64,000 nt of DNA, from assembly GCA_958450365.1 (NCBI GenBank), contig CAUEEP010000758.1, positions 1 through 64,000 on the forward strand. Reading direction: 5' to 3'. The notes under the pieces were generated by a model. It saw only the letters and a list, made by a program, of their open reading frames with translations, did no database searches and had not been told where the DNA came from. Both the position numbers and the translations under genes were made by a program. Source of the DNA: Mesorhabditis belari. Taxonomy: Eukaryota > Nematoda > Chromadorea > Rhabditida > Rhabditidae. Positions 42,295-53,605 of the stretch are shown here, in pieces (positions within the stretch are counted from its first letter, which is position 1; every line of letters starts with the position of its first letter).

Positions 42295-45029
42295 AGCATT
42301 ATTTTATGGACTTTTTTCATCGAATTGACAACGCTCGTTTTATTTACGGATTTTGCTGTACGGTCGGTATTTCAGAGTTCTTGAAGATTAAAATGAAGAA
42401 AGAAAAAAGCTATTCTGATCTATCTTTTGATCTATCTGATCTATCTTTTGAATGAAGCTATTCCGATCTATCTAATATACACGAATTTAGTTCTCGCATT
42501 CATTTCTCTCCAAAATACCTCGCTGAGCTTTGTTTTTTCTTTGTTGAATCCCTTCTGTTTGGTTGGATAAACTACATTGCTTGGAAAACAAAGAGACATC
42601 AATTGATCAAGATTAAAATGTGGACAATGGTTTGTTTGAAACGAAATAACGATATTCTCAATTAATAGATATTCTCAATGATGTCCTAGCCTCATAGTTT
42701 GCAAGATAATCATAATTAGAACAAAACTAGAACAAAACTAGAGCAAAGTTAGAACAAAATTAGAGCAAAATTAGAACAAAAGTAGAACAAAATTAGAACA
42801 AAGTTAGAACAAAACTAGAGCAACTAGAGCAAGGACGAAGTTAGAGCAAAATTAGAACAAAATTAGAACAAAGTTAGAACAAAACTAGAGCAACTAGAGC
42901 AAGGACGAAGTTAGAGCAAAATTAGAACAAAATTAGAACAAAGTTAGAACAAAACTAGAGCAACTAGAGCAAGAACAAAGTTAGGACAAAGTTAGGACAA
43001 AGTTAGGACAAAACTAGAGCAACTAGAGCAAGAACAAAGTTAGAACAAAGTTAGAACAAAGTTAGAGCTAAATTAGGACAAAGTTAGAACAAAATTAGAA
43101 CAAAGTTAGAACAAAGTTAGAACAAAAGTAGAACAAAACTAGAGCAAAAACAAAGTTAGAACAAAGTTAGAACAAAACTAGAGCAACTAGAGCAAGGACA
43201 AAGTTAGACCAAAGTTAGAGCAAGCTTTTGATGCATTTTTGCATTTACTTTGTTTCCAGCTTTCTCTTCCATTGCCTACTATGTGCTACGGTGTGTCACT
43301 CTTGTGCGAAATAACCTACGAGAAAGGTTTGCTAAAAAAGTATATCATTCTAGTAAGTTATGATATCGTATTAGGTTGGCAACTAAATAATGGCCCTCGC
43401 CCTTTTTTGATAAAATCTTTTAATCTTTGCGTTTAATCTACCCTCGCTTGTTGTTAATTGAATATTACTGAATTTCCGGTGCATTATTATACGTTTTTTA
43501 CTTTCCTTGATTTGATACTTTTCAAATAATTTTGTTTAGAAATGGAAGATCTCAAATATCGAATGCGTGTCTGTCTCTGGTACGACTACAAACAAGACAA
43601 AACAGCTGCCGAATCCCACAGAGATTTATTGCGAGTTTTTGGTGATGAAGCTCTTTCCGAAACACAATGTAAGAGATGGTATCGACGGTTCAAGGAAGGG
43701 GATGAAAGTCTTGAAGATGAGCCTCGCCAAGGACGACCCGAACTTCTGCAGAACGATATTTTGGAAGCAGCTTTAAAGGAGGATCCAAGTCAAACATCAC
43801 GCGAGCTAGGGGATCGATTGGGCTTTTCGCATACTGCAATCGAAAAGCGACTTCATGCATCGGGGAAAAGTAACCGCAGTGGAAAGTGGATTCCGCATGA
43901 ATTGAGCGAAGAAAATAAGGCTACTCGTGTTATCACAGCTGGAATACTACTAAAGCTTGCGAAAAAGGGAAGCTTCTTGGATTCCATTGTTACTTCTGAT
44001 GAAAAATGGATCTTTTATGATAATCGAACGCGAAAACGACAGTGGCTTAGCACAAACGTAGACCCAAAACCAACTCCGAAGCCGGATATTCACTCAAAGA
44101 AAACTCTCCTCTGTGTGTGGTGGAGTTCTCGTGGGTTGGTGCATTTCGAGGTTCTCAAAAGCCGGCAAACGGTTAATTCAGAACTCTATTCGTCTCAACT
44201 ACATCGTGTAGATCAAGCAATTCGCTCTCAAGGACTCGAACCCTCTTCAATTCATTTTCTCCATGATAACGCAAAACCACACACTGCAAAACTTACAATG
44301 GAGAAAATCGAGGAGTTGGGCTGGAATGTTCTTCCTCATGCGCCATACAGCCCGGATATGGGGCCTAGTGATTACCATCTTTTTCGATCGATGCAACACT
44401 TTCTAGCCGAGAAAAAGTTCAATGACCTTGACGAAGTCCGAATTTCAGTGCAGAAGTTCTTTGACGATCAACCAGAAGAATTTTTCAAGAGAGGAATCCA
44501 GTTGCTCCGTCAAAAGTGGAAAGAAGTAATAAAGAATGACGGAGAATACCTTTTGGATTGATGTTGATATTTGTTCATCTTGTTAATAAATTTTTTGTTT
44601 TTACTGAAAAGGGCCATTATTTAGTTGCCAACCTGATATTTGCTTTTTGATTTATTGAAATGTAACTCTTGAACTGCTAAGCATGAGCAGCTAACTTTGA
44701 ACTTTTAAATAAAGAAAAAAAAACAATTACTAGTTTTCTATTGCTATTACTATTACTAGTTACTTCAATTACGAGTTAGCATCTCAGTCAGAAATCTCTT
44801 TTCAGAACAATCTGCATGTTCTCTTTTCCATCTTTTTCTCACTTCGATCCTCATTCCAATGCAACTTTACGGGACGTTGATTTGGTGGAAAATTGCGGAG
44901 AGAATGAGAGCAGAAAAGGATGATTCTGATGTTTCAATTTATTGCATCAGCAAAAACCCCAAGCCGGCCAGCCGAAGCAGCTATGCAGAAACTTGGGTCA
45001 ATTCGGAGATCTCGTCTTCACCTCGATAG
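42295..45029 (+). CDS. Multi-pass membrane protein, 3' exons (5' part not resolved)
   Basis: Four in-phase exons: 42295-42362, 42491-42629, 43260-43326 and 44806-45029 (stop). They encode ILWTFFIELTTLVLFTDF, LCFFFVESLLFGWINYIAW, LPTMCYGVSLLCE and HLFLTSILIPMQLYGTLIWW as hydrophobic segments, ending in a Ser-rich cytoplasmic tail (NPKPASRSSYAETW). Possibly the C-terminal half of a seven-TM receptor, but no family motif is visible. The last intron holds an intact mariner (43371-44636). Earlier introns and the 5' exons run into tandem repeats, and I could not find the start. Confidence 0.6.
42715..43220. repeat. (AGAACAAAACT)n repeat with higher-order units
   Basis: 11-12 bp units of AGAACAAARTT. 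A longer unit of about 65 bp (GAGCAACTAGAGCAAGGACG) recurs at least three times. In an intron of the membrane-protein gene. Confidence 0.92.
43371..44636 (+). mobile_element. Full-length mariner element, family B
   Basis: 1266 bp, flanked by TA. Left end TTAGGTTGGCAACTAAATAA; the right end, read inversely, is TCAGGTTGGCAACTAAATAA, a near-perfect inverted repeat of about 26 bp. It encloses one intact transposase gene in the last intron of the membrane-protein gene. Confidence 0.97.
43542..44561 (+). CDS. Mariner transposase, intact
   Basis: 339 residues, uninterrupted and of normal mariner length (about 340-350). N-terminal HTH region with SETQCKRWYRRFKEGDESLE, then the catalytic D,D34D set: Asp in VTSDEKW, Asp in LHDNAKPH, and Asp in YSPDMGPSDYHLF, 34 residues after the second. 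WVPHEL-type linker (WIPHELSEEN) and the C-terminal WKEVIKNDGEYLLD are present. It cuts and pastes the flanking inverted repeats at TA sites. All visible key residues are intact, so the protein may be active. Confidence 0.97.
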   Translation: MEDLKYRMRVCLWYDYKQDKTAAESHRDLLRVFGDEALSETQCKRWYRRFKEGDESLEDEPRQGRPELLQNDILEAALKEDPSQTSRELGDRLGFSHTAIEKRLHASGKSNRSGKWIPHELSEENKATRVITAGILLKLAKKGSFLDSIVTSDEKWIFYDNRTRKRQWLSTNVDPKPTPKPDIHSKKTLLCVWWSSRGLVHFEVLKSRQTVNSELYSSQLHRVDQAIRSQGLEPSSIHFLHDNAKPHTAKLTMEKIEELGWNVLPHAPYSPDMGPSDYHLFRSMQHFLAEKKFNDLDEVRISVQKFFDDQPEEFFKRGIQLLRQKWKEVIKNDGEYLLD

Positions 45030-45067
45030 ACGAATAAAGACTCGGTTTTATCGATATATTCTCAAAG

Positions 45068-45645
45068 AATCCTATAATCCTATAATCCTATAATCCTATA
45101 ATCCTATAATCCTATAATCCTATAATCCTATAATCCTATAATCCTATAATCCTATAATCCTATAATCCTATAATCCTATAATCCTATAATCCTATAATCC
45201 TATAATCCTATAATCCTATAATCCTATAATCCTATAATCCTATAATCCTATAATCCTATAATCCTATAATCCTATAATCCTATAATCCTATAATCCTATA
45301 ATCCTATAATCCTATAACCCTATAATCCTATAATCCTATAATCCTATAATCCTATAATCTTATAATCCTATAATCCTATAATCTTATAATCCTATAATCT
45401 TATAATCCTATAATCCTATAATCCTATAATCTTATAATCCTATAATCTTATAATCCTATAACCCTATAATCCTATAACCCTATAATCCTATAATCCTATA
45501 ATCCTATAACCCTATAATCCTATAACCCTATAATCCTATAACCCTATAATCCTATAATCCTATAATCCTATAATCCTATAATCTTATAATCCTATAATCC
45601 TATAATCCTATAATCCTATAATCCTATAATCCTATAATCCTATAA
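45068..45645. repeat. (CCTATAAT)n 8-bp satellite
   Basis: About 72 copies of CCTATAAT with CCTATAAC and CTTATAAT variants concentrated in the right half. It starts just after the stop codon of the membrane-protein gene. Confidence 0.97.
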
Positions 45646-45704
45646 GCGTACAGTAACGATTTACAAGTCACAGTATGCCCCAGTGCTTAAAACTTGACAG
45701 TACT

Positions 45705-48700
45705 TTACAAGATTTCAGTACGCTTAAGCCCCAAGTTACAGTATGCCTGTACATGCCTGGAGCTCAGTTTATCCATCGGCTGCACGACTTTCGTCCAATG
45801 ATTGAAAGTGATCACTCCGACATGAATCCGTGACTCGAAATCTTCTTTTGGAACGCGTTTCACCTGAAAGTCTTCCATAGATCTTAAAGCTACAGTATAC
45901 CCTAAATCTGTCAGCTCCGAGCCAAACTGATATTTTAGTTACTATTGTTATTATTGAATGATTTGTCTATTCGATTTGTAAATGTGTCCTCCCCTGTGCA
46001 AATGTGTCCTCCCCTGGTGAATGGAAAATGAAAACTCAAAGGTCTGGCTTTTTAATCACTTTTGGAAGCTTTCCGTTTTAACTCAAGAATAAATTTATTG
46101 CTGAATTTGATCACAAATTCTTGTTTAAAAAAGGATGCGCATTTAATTTTGAACTGGAATATCTAGAAATTGGAAACACTTGGAAACACTTTTATCAAGT
46201 TATTACTGCCAAAGAGAACAAAGAAAGTTAAATGGAGATTAAATGGAGATGTTAAATGGAGTTAAATGGAGCCTTGTCAAAAAAAAAAACAATCATATTA
46301 AAAGCAAGCGCATTAATTTAAAAGAGAAAGTGCATGAAGAGCACAAGCAATGGCATGAAAAAGTATTTTTCCATTATACTGTCATTCGTGATCTCGGCAC
46401 AGGTAGCCAAATCGGATTTCTGGAGAATGAGGAATATGTAAAGGCTTAGTGAATCATCGAACCTGTTCAAAGATCGCAAAGGCGACCTGGTTGAAGGGGA
46501 TCAATTTCTTGGCAATATCGGTGACGTTCTTGCACTGTTTTTCCAGAATTCCCTTTTGACATTCGACATATTTTCCAACATCACTAAATAAACAGAGGAT
46601 TCTTTTCAGATTTATAAAAATTTTAGCTTTTTCGTAGTTTTCAGGTATTTTGAACGAGTCGTCACACTTTGAAAGCCTATAACTTTGTCCAGAGATAATA
46701 TTTTTGCTAACTTTTTTAGATTATTGTACAGAAGACATTTCAGGCTTTCAAATGATACCAAATAGAGCTTGAATGGATTTTTCATTCCCGTGCAAACCAG
46801 GCGACACAACTACGGAGTTGGATAGGTCATTTGCTCAGAGTTGGCTCTGATTTTCTTGGACTGGATTATCCAATCAAACTCTATTTGGTATTATTTGAAA
46901 GCCTGAAATGTCTTCTGTACAAGGATATAAGAAGTTAACTATAATATAATCCCTGGACAAAGTTATAGGCTTTCAAAGCGTGACGCTTATCGTAAAAAAA
47001 ATAGAGTCAATTTACAACGAGTTGTGTCGTCTGGTTTGCATGAGATTGAGCTCTATTTGGTATCATTTGAAAGCTTGAAACGTCCTCTGTACAATGATAT
47101 AAGAAGTTAACTATAATATAATCCCTGAGCAAAGTTATAGGCTTTCAAAGCGTGACGACTCATTAAAAATACCCGGTTTTTCCAAGATACCCGGATTCTT
47201 TCAAAATTTTTTCTGGATTTCTGGAAACTACGAAAGACTTTAAGCTCTAGCGAAAGACTTTAAGCTCTGGCGAAAGACTTTAAGCTCTAGCGAAAGACTT
47301 TAAGCTCTAGCGAAAGCCTTTAAGCTCTAGCGAAAGACTTTAAGCTCTGGCGTAAACGTCAAGGCTTTAAGAATCTTAATTTTCAAGAAGTAAAGCACTG
47401 CTTGAATGTTATGTTATGGTAACAAACCTGCAAGTTTTCATTTTGCCCAATTCTCCACAAGTCTCAAGTGCTTTCTCGACCTCTGTTTTCTCGATGCATT
47501 TCTTTAATGGAGCCGCTAAATAAAGGAACAAATTGAAATTGCATTTTGTTTTTGTATTTTGTCACACAAATTTATAAAGATTATTTGACGTATGTTATAA
47601 ATCGTATTTTATAAATTCTCACCTTCTTTCAAATCCTTTAGGAAAGATTCTTTGCAGAGAATATCCGTAAGTTTAGTCGTTGTTTTTCGATTTTCTTCTT
47701 TCAATAATGTTGCCGCTTTCTTTTGACCTCTGAAAAAAAGATTACTGGAACGAAACGGGTTTAACGACTACAATTGCATCTACAATTGCATCTACAATTG
47801 CATCATCTACAATTGCATCTACAATTGCATCATCTACAATTGCATCTACAATTGCATCTACAATTGCATCATCTACAATTGCATCTACAATTGCATCTAC
47901 AATTGCATCTACAATTGCATCATCTACAATTGCATCTACAATTGCATCATCTACAATTGCATCTACAATTGCATCTACAATTGCATCATCTACAATTGCA
48001 TCTACAATTGCATCATCTACAATTGCATCTACAATTGCATCATCTACAATTGCATCTACAATTGCATCTACAATTGCATCTACAATTGCATCTACAATTG
48101 CATCATCTACAATTGCATCTACAATTGCATCTACAATTGCATCTACAATTGCATCTACAATTGCATCTACAATTGCATCTACAATTGCATCTACAATTGC
48201 ATCTACAATTGCATCTACAATTGCATCTACAATTGCATCTACAATTGCATCATCTACAATTGCATCTACAATTGCATCTACAATTGCATCATCTACAATT
48301 GCATCTACAATTGCATCATCTACAATTGCATCTACAATTGCATCATCTACAATTGCATCTACAATTGCATCTACAATTGCATCTACAATTGCATCTACAA
48401 TTGCATCATCTACAATTGCATCTACAATTGCATCTACAATTGCATCTACAATTGCATCATCTACAATTGCATCTACAATTGCATCTACAATTGCATCTAC
48501 AATTGCATCTACAATTGCATCATCTACAATTGCATCTACAATTGCATCTACAATTGCATCTACAATTGCATCTACAATTGCATCTACAATTGCATCATCT
48601 ACAATTGCATCTACAATTGCATCTACAATTGCATCTACAATTGCATCATCTACAATTGCATCTACAATTGCATCATCTACAATTGCATCTACAATTGCAT

Positions 48701-49988
48701 CTACAATTGCATCATCTACAATTGCATCTACAATTGCATCATCTACAATTGCATCTACAATTGCATCATCTACAATTGCATCTACAATTGCATCTACAAT
48801 TGCATCTACAATTGCATCTACAATTGCATCATCTACAATTGCATCTACAATTGCATCTACAATTGCATCTACAATTGCATCTACAATTGCATCTACAATT
48901 GCATCTACAATTGCATCTACAATTGCATCTACAATTGCATCTACAATTGCATCTACAATTGCATCTACAATTGCATCTACAATTGCATCTACAATTGCAT
49001 CTACAATTGCATCATCTACAATTGCATCTACAATTGCATCTACAATTGCATCTACAATTGCATCATCTACAATTGCATCATCTACAATTGCATCTACAAT
49101 TGCATCATCTACAATTGCATCATCTACAATTGCATCTACAATTGCATCTACAATTGCATCATCTACAATTGCATCTACAATTGCATCATCTACAATTGCA
49201 TCTACAATTGCATCATCTACAATTGCATCTACAATTGCATCATCTACAATTGCATCTACAATTGCATCTACAATTGCATCATCTACAATTGCATCATCTA
49301 CAATTGCATCTACAATTGCATCATCTACAATTGCATCTACAATTGCATCTACAATTGCATCATCTACAATTGCATCATCTACAATTGCATCTACAATTGC
49401 ATCATCTACAATTGCATCTACAATTGCATCTACAATTGCATCTACAATTGCATCTACAATTGCATCTACAATTGCATCTACAATTGCATCATCTACAATT
49501 GCATCATCTACAATTGCATCTACAATTGCATCATCTACAATTGCATCATCTACAATTGCATCTACAATTGCATCATCTACAATTGCATCTACAATTGCAT
49601 CTACAATTGCATCTACAATTGCATCTACAATTGCAAAACTTGAGAAAATTCGACGATTTTGACTATTTACGGCGTTTACTTGCTTAGGAAAATCTTACTA
49701 TTTAGCAACTTTTGGAATAGTTGCTAAATCGTAAAAACTTTAATAAGAAGCCCGTCGACTAGTTTTTAGTGAAAATATCCGGAAATCCGGGAGAAAATAC
49801 AAGAAGAATCGGTTGATATTTCATGGGATTCTGATCCACCTGATGGGCTAAACTTATCCAACGCTTGCATCTACAAAAACAAAACAAAATCCCAACATTG
49901 AAAATTGAAGATCGAAAAAACACTCACTCGCAAAATGATTTCATCATAAGCTCTTCAGAAGCATCAGTTGAAGAGATGAGAATCGAAG
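45705..49988 (-). CDS. Cys-rich, probably secreted protein (partly resolved gene)
   Basis: Well-supported in-phase exons: 47729-47623, 47515-47428, 46583-46463 and 45863-45705 (stop TAA). They encode a helical Cys-rich protein (KLTDILCKESFLKDLKEA, LKKCIEKTEVEKALETCGE, KYVECQKGILEKQCKN), resembling nematode secreted families with spaced cysteines. Two candidate 5' exons, 49988-49928 (ILISSTDASEELMMKSFCE, signal-peptide-like end) and 49870 to 49840 or 49801 (CKRWISLAHQ), join each other in phase but not to 47729, so at least one exon is missing. The intron between them holds the 1.86-kb satellite. No function assigned. Confidence 0.6.
46635..47170. repeat. Three copies of a ~115-bp inverted/direct repeat
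   Basis: GAAAGCCTATAACTTTGTCC to ATTTCAGGCTTTCAAATGAT (46665-46770), then two inverse copies (46880-46985 and 47055-47155) with TATAGGCTTTCAAAGCGTGA. Probably a foldback MITE in an intron of the Cys-rich gene. Confidence 0.8.
47226..47355. repeat. GAAAGACTTTAAGCTCTAGC 20-bp repeat
   Basis: Six nearly perfect 20-bp units in an intron of the Cys-rich gene. Confidence 0.95.
47771..49635. repeat. 1.86-kb satellite of 12- and 15-bp units (ACAATTGCATCT / ACAATTGCATCATCT)
   Basis: The longest array in the window. Nearly every unit is a perfect ACAATTGCATCT or the same with an ATC triplet insertion. The two lengths alternate without an obvious period, and point variation is almost absent. Because both lengths are multiples of 3, one plus-strand frame stays open for 637 codons of HLQL/HHLQL, starting at a chance ATG-like codon. 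It lies in an intron of the minus-strand Cys-rich gene. Confidence 0.97.
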
Positions 49989-50011
49989 CTAGAAGAGTTT
50001 TTTTTTGTTAA

Positions 50012-50285
50012 ACTACCGTAAATACTGTAATAGTACCCCACCCCCATAATGACGGTGCGGAGTGTTGCGTCGTCTAGCTTTGAACGAGTTTTTCTCGACA
50101 CTGGTTTATGCTACAATGCGCGCTTAGGTATCAAAAAATAGCTGAAATTCAGGGCTATTTTTTGATACCAAAGACGCATTTTTTGAAAGTATGGGAGCTT
50201 TGAAAAAAATGAAATACTAAAAAACTTTTGCGACTGCGCGACTGTACGACGGGGGTGGGGTACTATTACAGTATTTACGGTAGTT
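50012..50285. mobile_element. MITE, copy 2 (TACCGTAAATACTGTAATAG termini)
   Basis: About 274 bp with termini ACCGTAAATACTGTAATAGT and its complement ACTATTACAGTATTTACGGT, about 35 bp of inverted repeat. Homologous to the copy at 2083-2343. It sits at the edge of the TTAAACTAGTTT array. Confidence 0.85.
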
Positions 50286-51312
50286 TGTTTTTGTTAAACT
50301 AGTTTGTTTCCGTTAAACTAGTTTATTTTTGTTAAACTAGTTTGTTTTTGTTAAACTAGTTTACTTTCGTTAAACTAGTTTATTTTCGTTAAACTAGTTT
50401 ACTTTCGTTAAACTATTAGGGTGTTGCAAAAGAAACTGCCGATGGGTATCAGCTCTCATTTATCAGAAACGAGCGATGCTAACGGCATTATTTTTTTTTA
50501 TGTTTTGTTCGCATATTTGTTTCCTATTTATTTCGACATTTGAATTTTTTGGTTGTTGTTTATTTTATTTAAAAATATATTTTTTATTTAGATCATGGTC
50601 GAGCAAAAGTTTGTGCTACGAGCAGCATTACTGTTTAACTTCAAAATTGGAAAGTCTGCTGCCGAATCGCATCGTTGCCTCGCAAGGAACCAAAAGAGAA
50701 AAGAGGACCAAATTTGTAGAGAAAAGGAACCAAATTTGTAGAAAAAAGGAACCAAGTCTGCTGCCGAATCGCATCGTTCTCTCTGTGCTGCTTCCGGAGA
50801 TGGCAGTTTGTCTCTCAGGCAGTGTCAGACTTGGTTTCAACGATTCCGAGAAGGAGACGAGACTAGGAAGATTACGAGCACGGTTCGAGGCTAGAAGTCG
50901 TGAACGAAGCCAAGCTGAAGGACGTTATTCAGGCCGATCCACGCCAATCTGCTCGAAATCTTGCGAAAATATTCCATTGTGATCATGTCACCATCGAACA
51001 CCATCTTTTGTTTTGAATTTACCGTCAAATCGGCAGTTTCTTTTGCACCATCCTAATAGTTTGTTTTTGTTAAACTAGTTTATTGTCGTTAAACTAGTTT
51101 ATTGTCGTTAAACTAGTTTATTGTCGTTAAACTAGTTTATTGTCGTTAAACTAGTTTATTGTCGTTAAACTAGTTTATTTTCGTTAAACTAGTTTATTTT
51201 CGTTAAACTAGTTTATTTTCGTTAAACTAGTTTATTTTCGTTAAACTAGTTTATTTTCGTTAAACTAGTTTATTTTCGTTAAACTAGTTTATTTTCGTTA
51301 AACTAGTTTTCC
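50286..51312. repeat. GTTAAACTAGTTTATTTTC 19-bp minisatellite, split by a mariner derivative
   Basis: Seven units at 50286-50415 and about 13 units at 51057-51312. Each unit holds the palindrome AAACTAGTTT. The two blocks were continuous before the insertion at 50416-51056. Variant units (TTATTGTCG) are clustered in the right block. Confidence 0.95.
50416..51056 (+). mobile_element. Mariner derivative, family C, nested in the 19-bp array
   Basis: 641 bp with inverted repeats TTAGGGTGTTGCAAAAGAAA and, inversely, TTAGGATGGTGCAAAAGAAA, both next to TA. The start of a mariner transposase is visible (VEQKFVLRAALLFNFKIGKS, then WFQRFREGDE in another frame). It contains a short internal duplication (GGAACCAAATTTGTAGA and CTGCCGAATCGCATCGTT twice) and lacks the catalytic domain. 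Confidence 0.92.
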
Positions 51313-51319
51313 AATCGCT

Positions 51320-52372
51320 CACCATAAGTCGGAACGAGAAAAACGAATAACAAAGTTAATAAGTGCATTGTTGAATGGGATACGGGATGAAATGAAATCA
51401 GAACTTATCCAAACCAATAATCATTGCTGTTAACCTTTCCTTGGTTTTCATTTTTTTTTTGTTTTGGTTTTCCAATTGAAATTTGTTCTTAAAGAGAAAA
51501 AGGAAGTCATGTGGAGATTACTGGAACGAAACGGGTTCCGATTTTTCGTAAAAAGAAAATTTGGTTGAGATTTTTGTCTTTTATCATTACATGAAATTCA
51601 ATAATAAACAAAATTATATAAATTATAGAAAACGTTATAAAAAACCTCGATACAACGATTCTTCTATAACGATTTGCTCGATATAATTCGAGGGATCAAT
51701 ACAGATTGATCAGGTAGATTGATCAAGAAGCTGACAATCAGATTGATCAACAGTTTGATCAAGAGTTTGATCAAGAGTTTGATCAGCAGATTGATCAACA
51801 GTTTGATCAACAGTTTGGTCAACAGTTTGATCAACAGATTCGCGAGTGCCCGATAATCGCTACTTGTCGGTTATACATCCGCAGAGACTCAACTCGGTTA
51901 AGCAAGAAGCTGACAACTTGTAAGGGGTGATGATGTTCATTAAAAATCTCTGTGATGAAGTAGAGCGCTCGCCTGAAGTGATCAGTTGATCAGTCGAACG
52001 AAAATCGATAACCGAGAAGACTCGGATGGTCCTTTTTTTCTTGAAGCAGTGAATATGACCATCTTCCAAGCCATCAGTAGCCATGGTAATCGCAAAATTC
52101 TTGATGAAGTTCTTCGGGAGTTCGTTCCACGCATTCTAAACCCATTCACGATTGGTGGCGGGGCTGAATTTCCACTGCACAAACAGATTTCCACAACATT
52201 CTTCGCCTATTCATCATCTAATCTTCATATTCGAATCCTTGTGGGTTAAGTGTTTGGGGTAAGTGATTTATGGTCTGATTTGATTTATGGTTTGTGGTTC
52301 GATTTATGGTTTGTGGTTCGAATTTTGATAAAATTTTCCAGAAAGTTGAGTGGGACAAGATTTTTGCACTAC
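51320..52372. other. No gene recognised; small ATTGATCA repeat
   Basis: 51710-51842 is a 12-13 bp GATTGATCAACAGTTTGATC repeat. At 51860-52250 frames are open on both strands (for example REFVPRILNPFTIGGGAEF on plus) but match nothing I recognise. Confidence 0.4.
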
Positions 52373-53605
52373 ACTGTAGTTGACTGGATTAAGTTGTAGT
52401 TGATTACCGAGTTCTATCTCATCTAGTTGATTTGTAGTTGATTACCGAATTCTATCTCATCTAGTTGATTGTAGTTGATTCCCGAGTTCTATCTCATCTA
52501 GTTGATTTGTAGTTGATTCCCGAATTCTATCTCTTATAGTTGATTGTAGTTGATTCCCGAGTTCTATCTCATCTAATAGGTTGATGCATAAGTCTTTTCG
52601 TTTTTTTCGTACTTCTGTTAAAAAGTAACAAATTCACCAATTAATCTATAGTTTGCTCTATAAAAAAAGTGTTTTTTTGTTCAATTTGCATCTTTTTAAA
52701 TGAATTTCGGTTGACTTTCAAGCAAATTCGAGAGTGAAAAACGCCTTTTTCGTAAAAATCTATAAAAAACTCTACGGAAAAATTGGCTGAATGAATTTCT
52801 CTGAAATTTTGGCGAAATATCAAACGTTTTTTTTTCTCTATCTTTTATCTATTGACACGAAGATAGGTTTTCTTTAGCTAAGGTGTCTAAACCGCATCAA
52901 CGAGTTAGCCCTTTTTGACTACCCGCCTTCATTTTGACTTTTTGACTACCCGACTCGTTGGGTGAATCCTAGCGAGTTGCCAAAGCCGGATCACTTCGGT
53001 TTCTCGAGGGCGCAAGATCACTTGCATACGACTTGATCGCTGGTCAAGGTGTTGTACTCAGTAGAGCAGTATAGCTGCGATCTGTTGAGACTCTGCCTAT
53101 GATTGGTTGGTTTGTTTAGTCGTTAGCTGTTTCAACGTTTCTCGTTCTTCGCTTCTCTCACGGGTGCTTCGCGTTCTTCGCGCCACGCAAAAACACGCGG
53201 AACGTACTAGCCTTACGTACTAGCCCGTACTAGCCAACGTACTAGCCCGTACTAGCCAAACTTTTTTCTCTATCTTTTATCTATTGACACGAAGATAGGT
53301 TTTCTTTAGCTAAGGTGTCTAAACCGCATCATCGAGTTAGCCCTTTTTGACTACCCGACTTCATACTCTCAAGAAAATCCAGGCATTAAATATTTTTAAA
53401 CCCGTTTTAATGTTATTTTGCAGAAAAATAATTGCTTTTTCTAATGAAATCAACCGTAGTTTAATTGGTGCATTTGTTGGCTTGAAACGGCAGACGAAAA
53501 GGAACAAAAACACTTATGCATCAACCTAATAGTTGATTTGTAGTTGATACCGAGTTCTATCTCTTCTAGTTGATTTGTAGTTGATTACCGAATTCATCTC
53601 TTATA
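52373..53605. repeat. TAGTTGATTCCCGAGTTCTA ~36-bp minisatellite, split by a mariner derivative
   Basis: About five units at 52373-52575 and two at 53530-53605, consisting of GTAGTTGATTCCCGAGTTCT and ATCTCATCTAGTTGATTT. The insertion at 52576-53529 separates them. Confidence 0.9.
52576..53529. mobile_element. Mariner-type non-autonomous element, family D
   Basis: 954 bp with ends ATAGGTTGATGCATAAGTCT and, inversely, TTAGGTTGATGCATAAGTGT, at TA. It contains an internal direct repeat of about 85 bp (52833-52918 and 53266-53351, with TATTGACACGAAGATAGGTT). The sequence between the copies is G+C-richer than its surroundings (for example CGGGTGCTTCGCGTTCTTCG). No transposase is seen. Confidence 0.85.

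Noticed and set aside
47774..49687. 637-codon open frame of HLQL repeats
   Set aside because: It is produced by 12- and 15-bp satellite units that cannot introduce stops; it lies in the intron of a minus-strand gene and has no promoter or domain.
50476..50982. 168-codon plus-strand frame with a hydrophobic start
   Set aside because: It lies wholly within a deleted mariner and reads the transposase out of frame.
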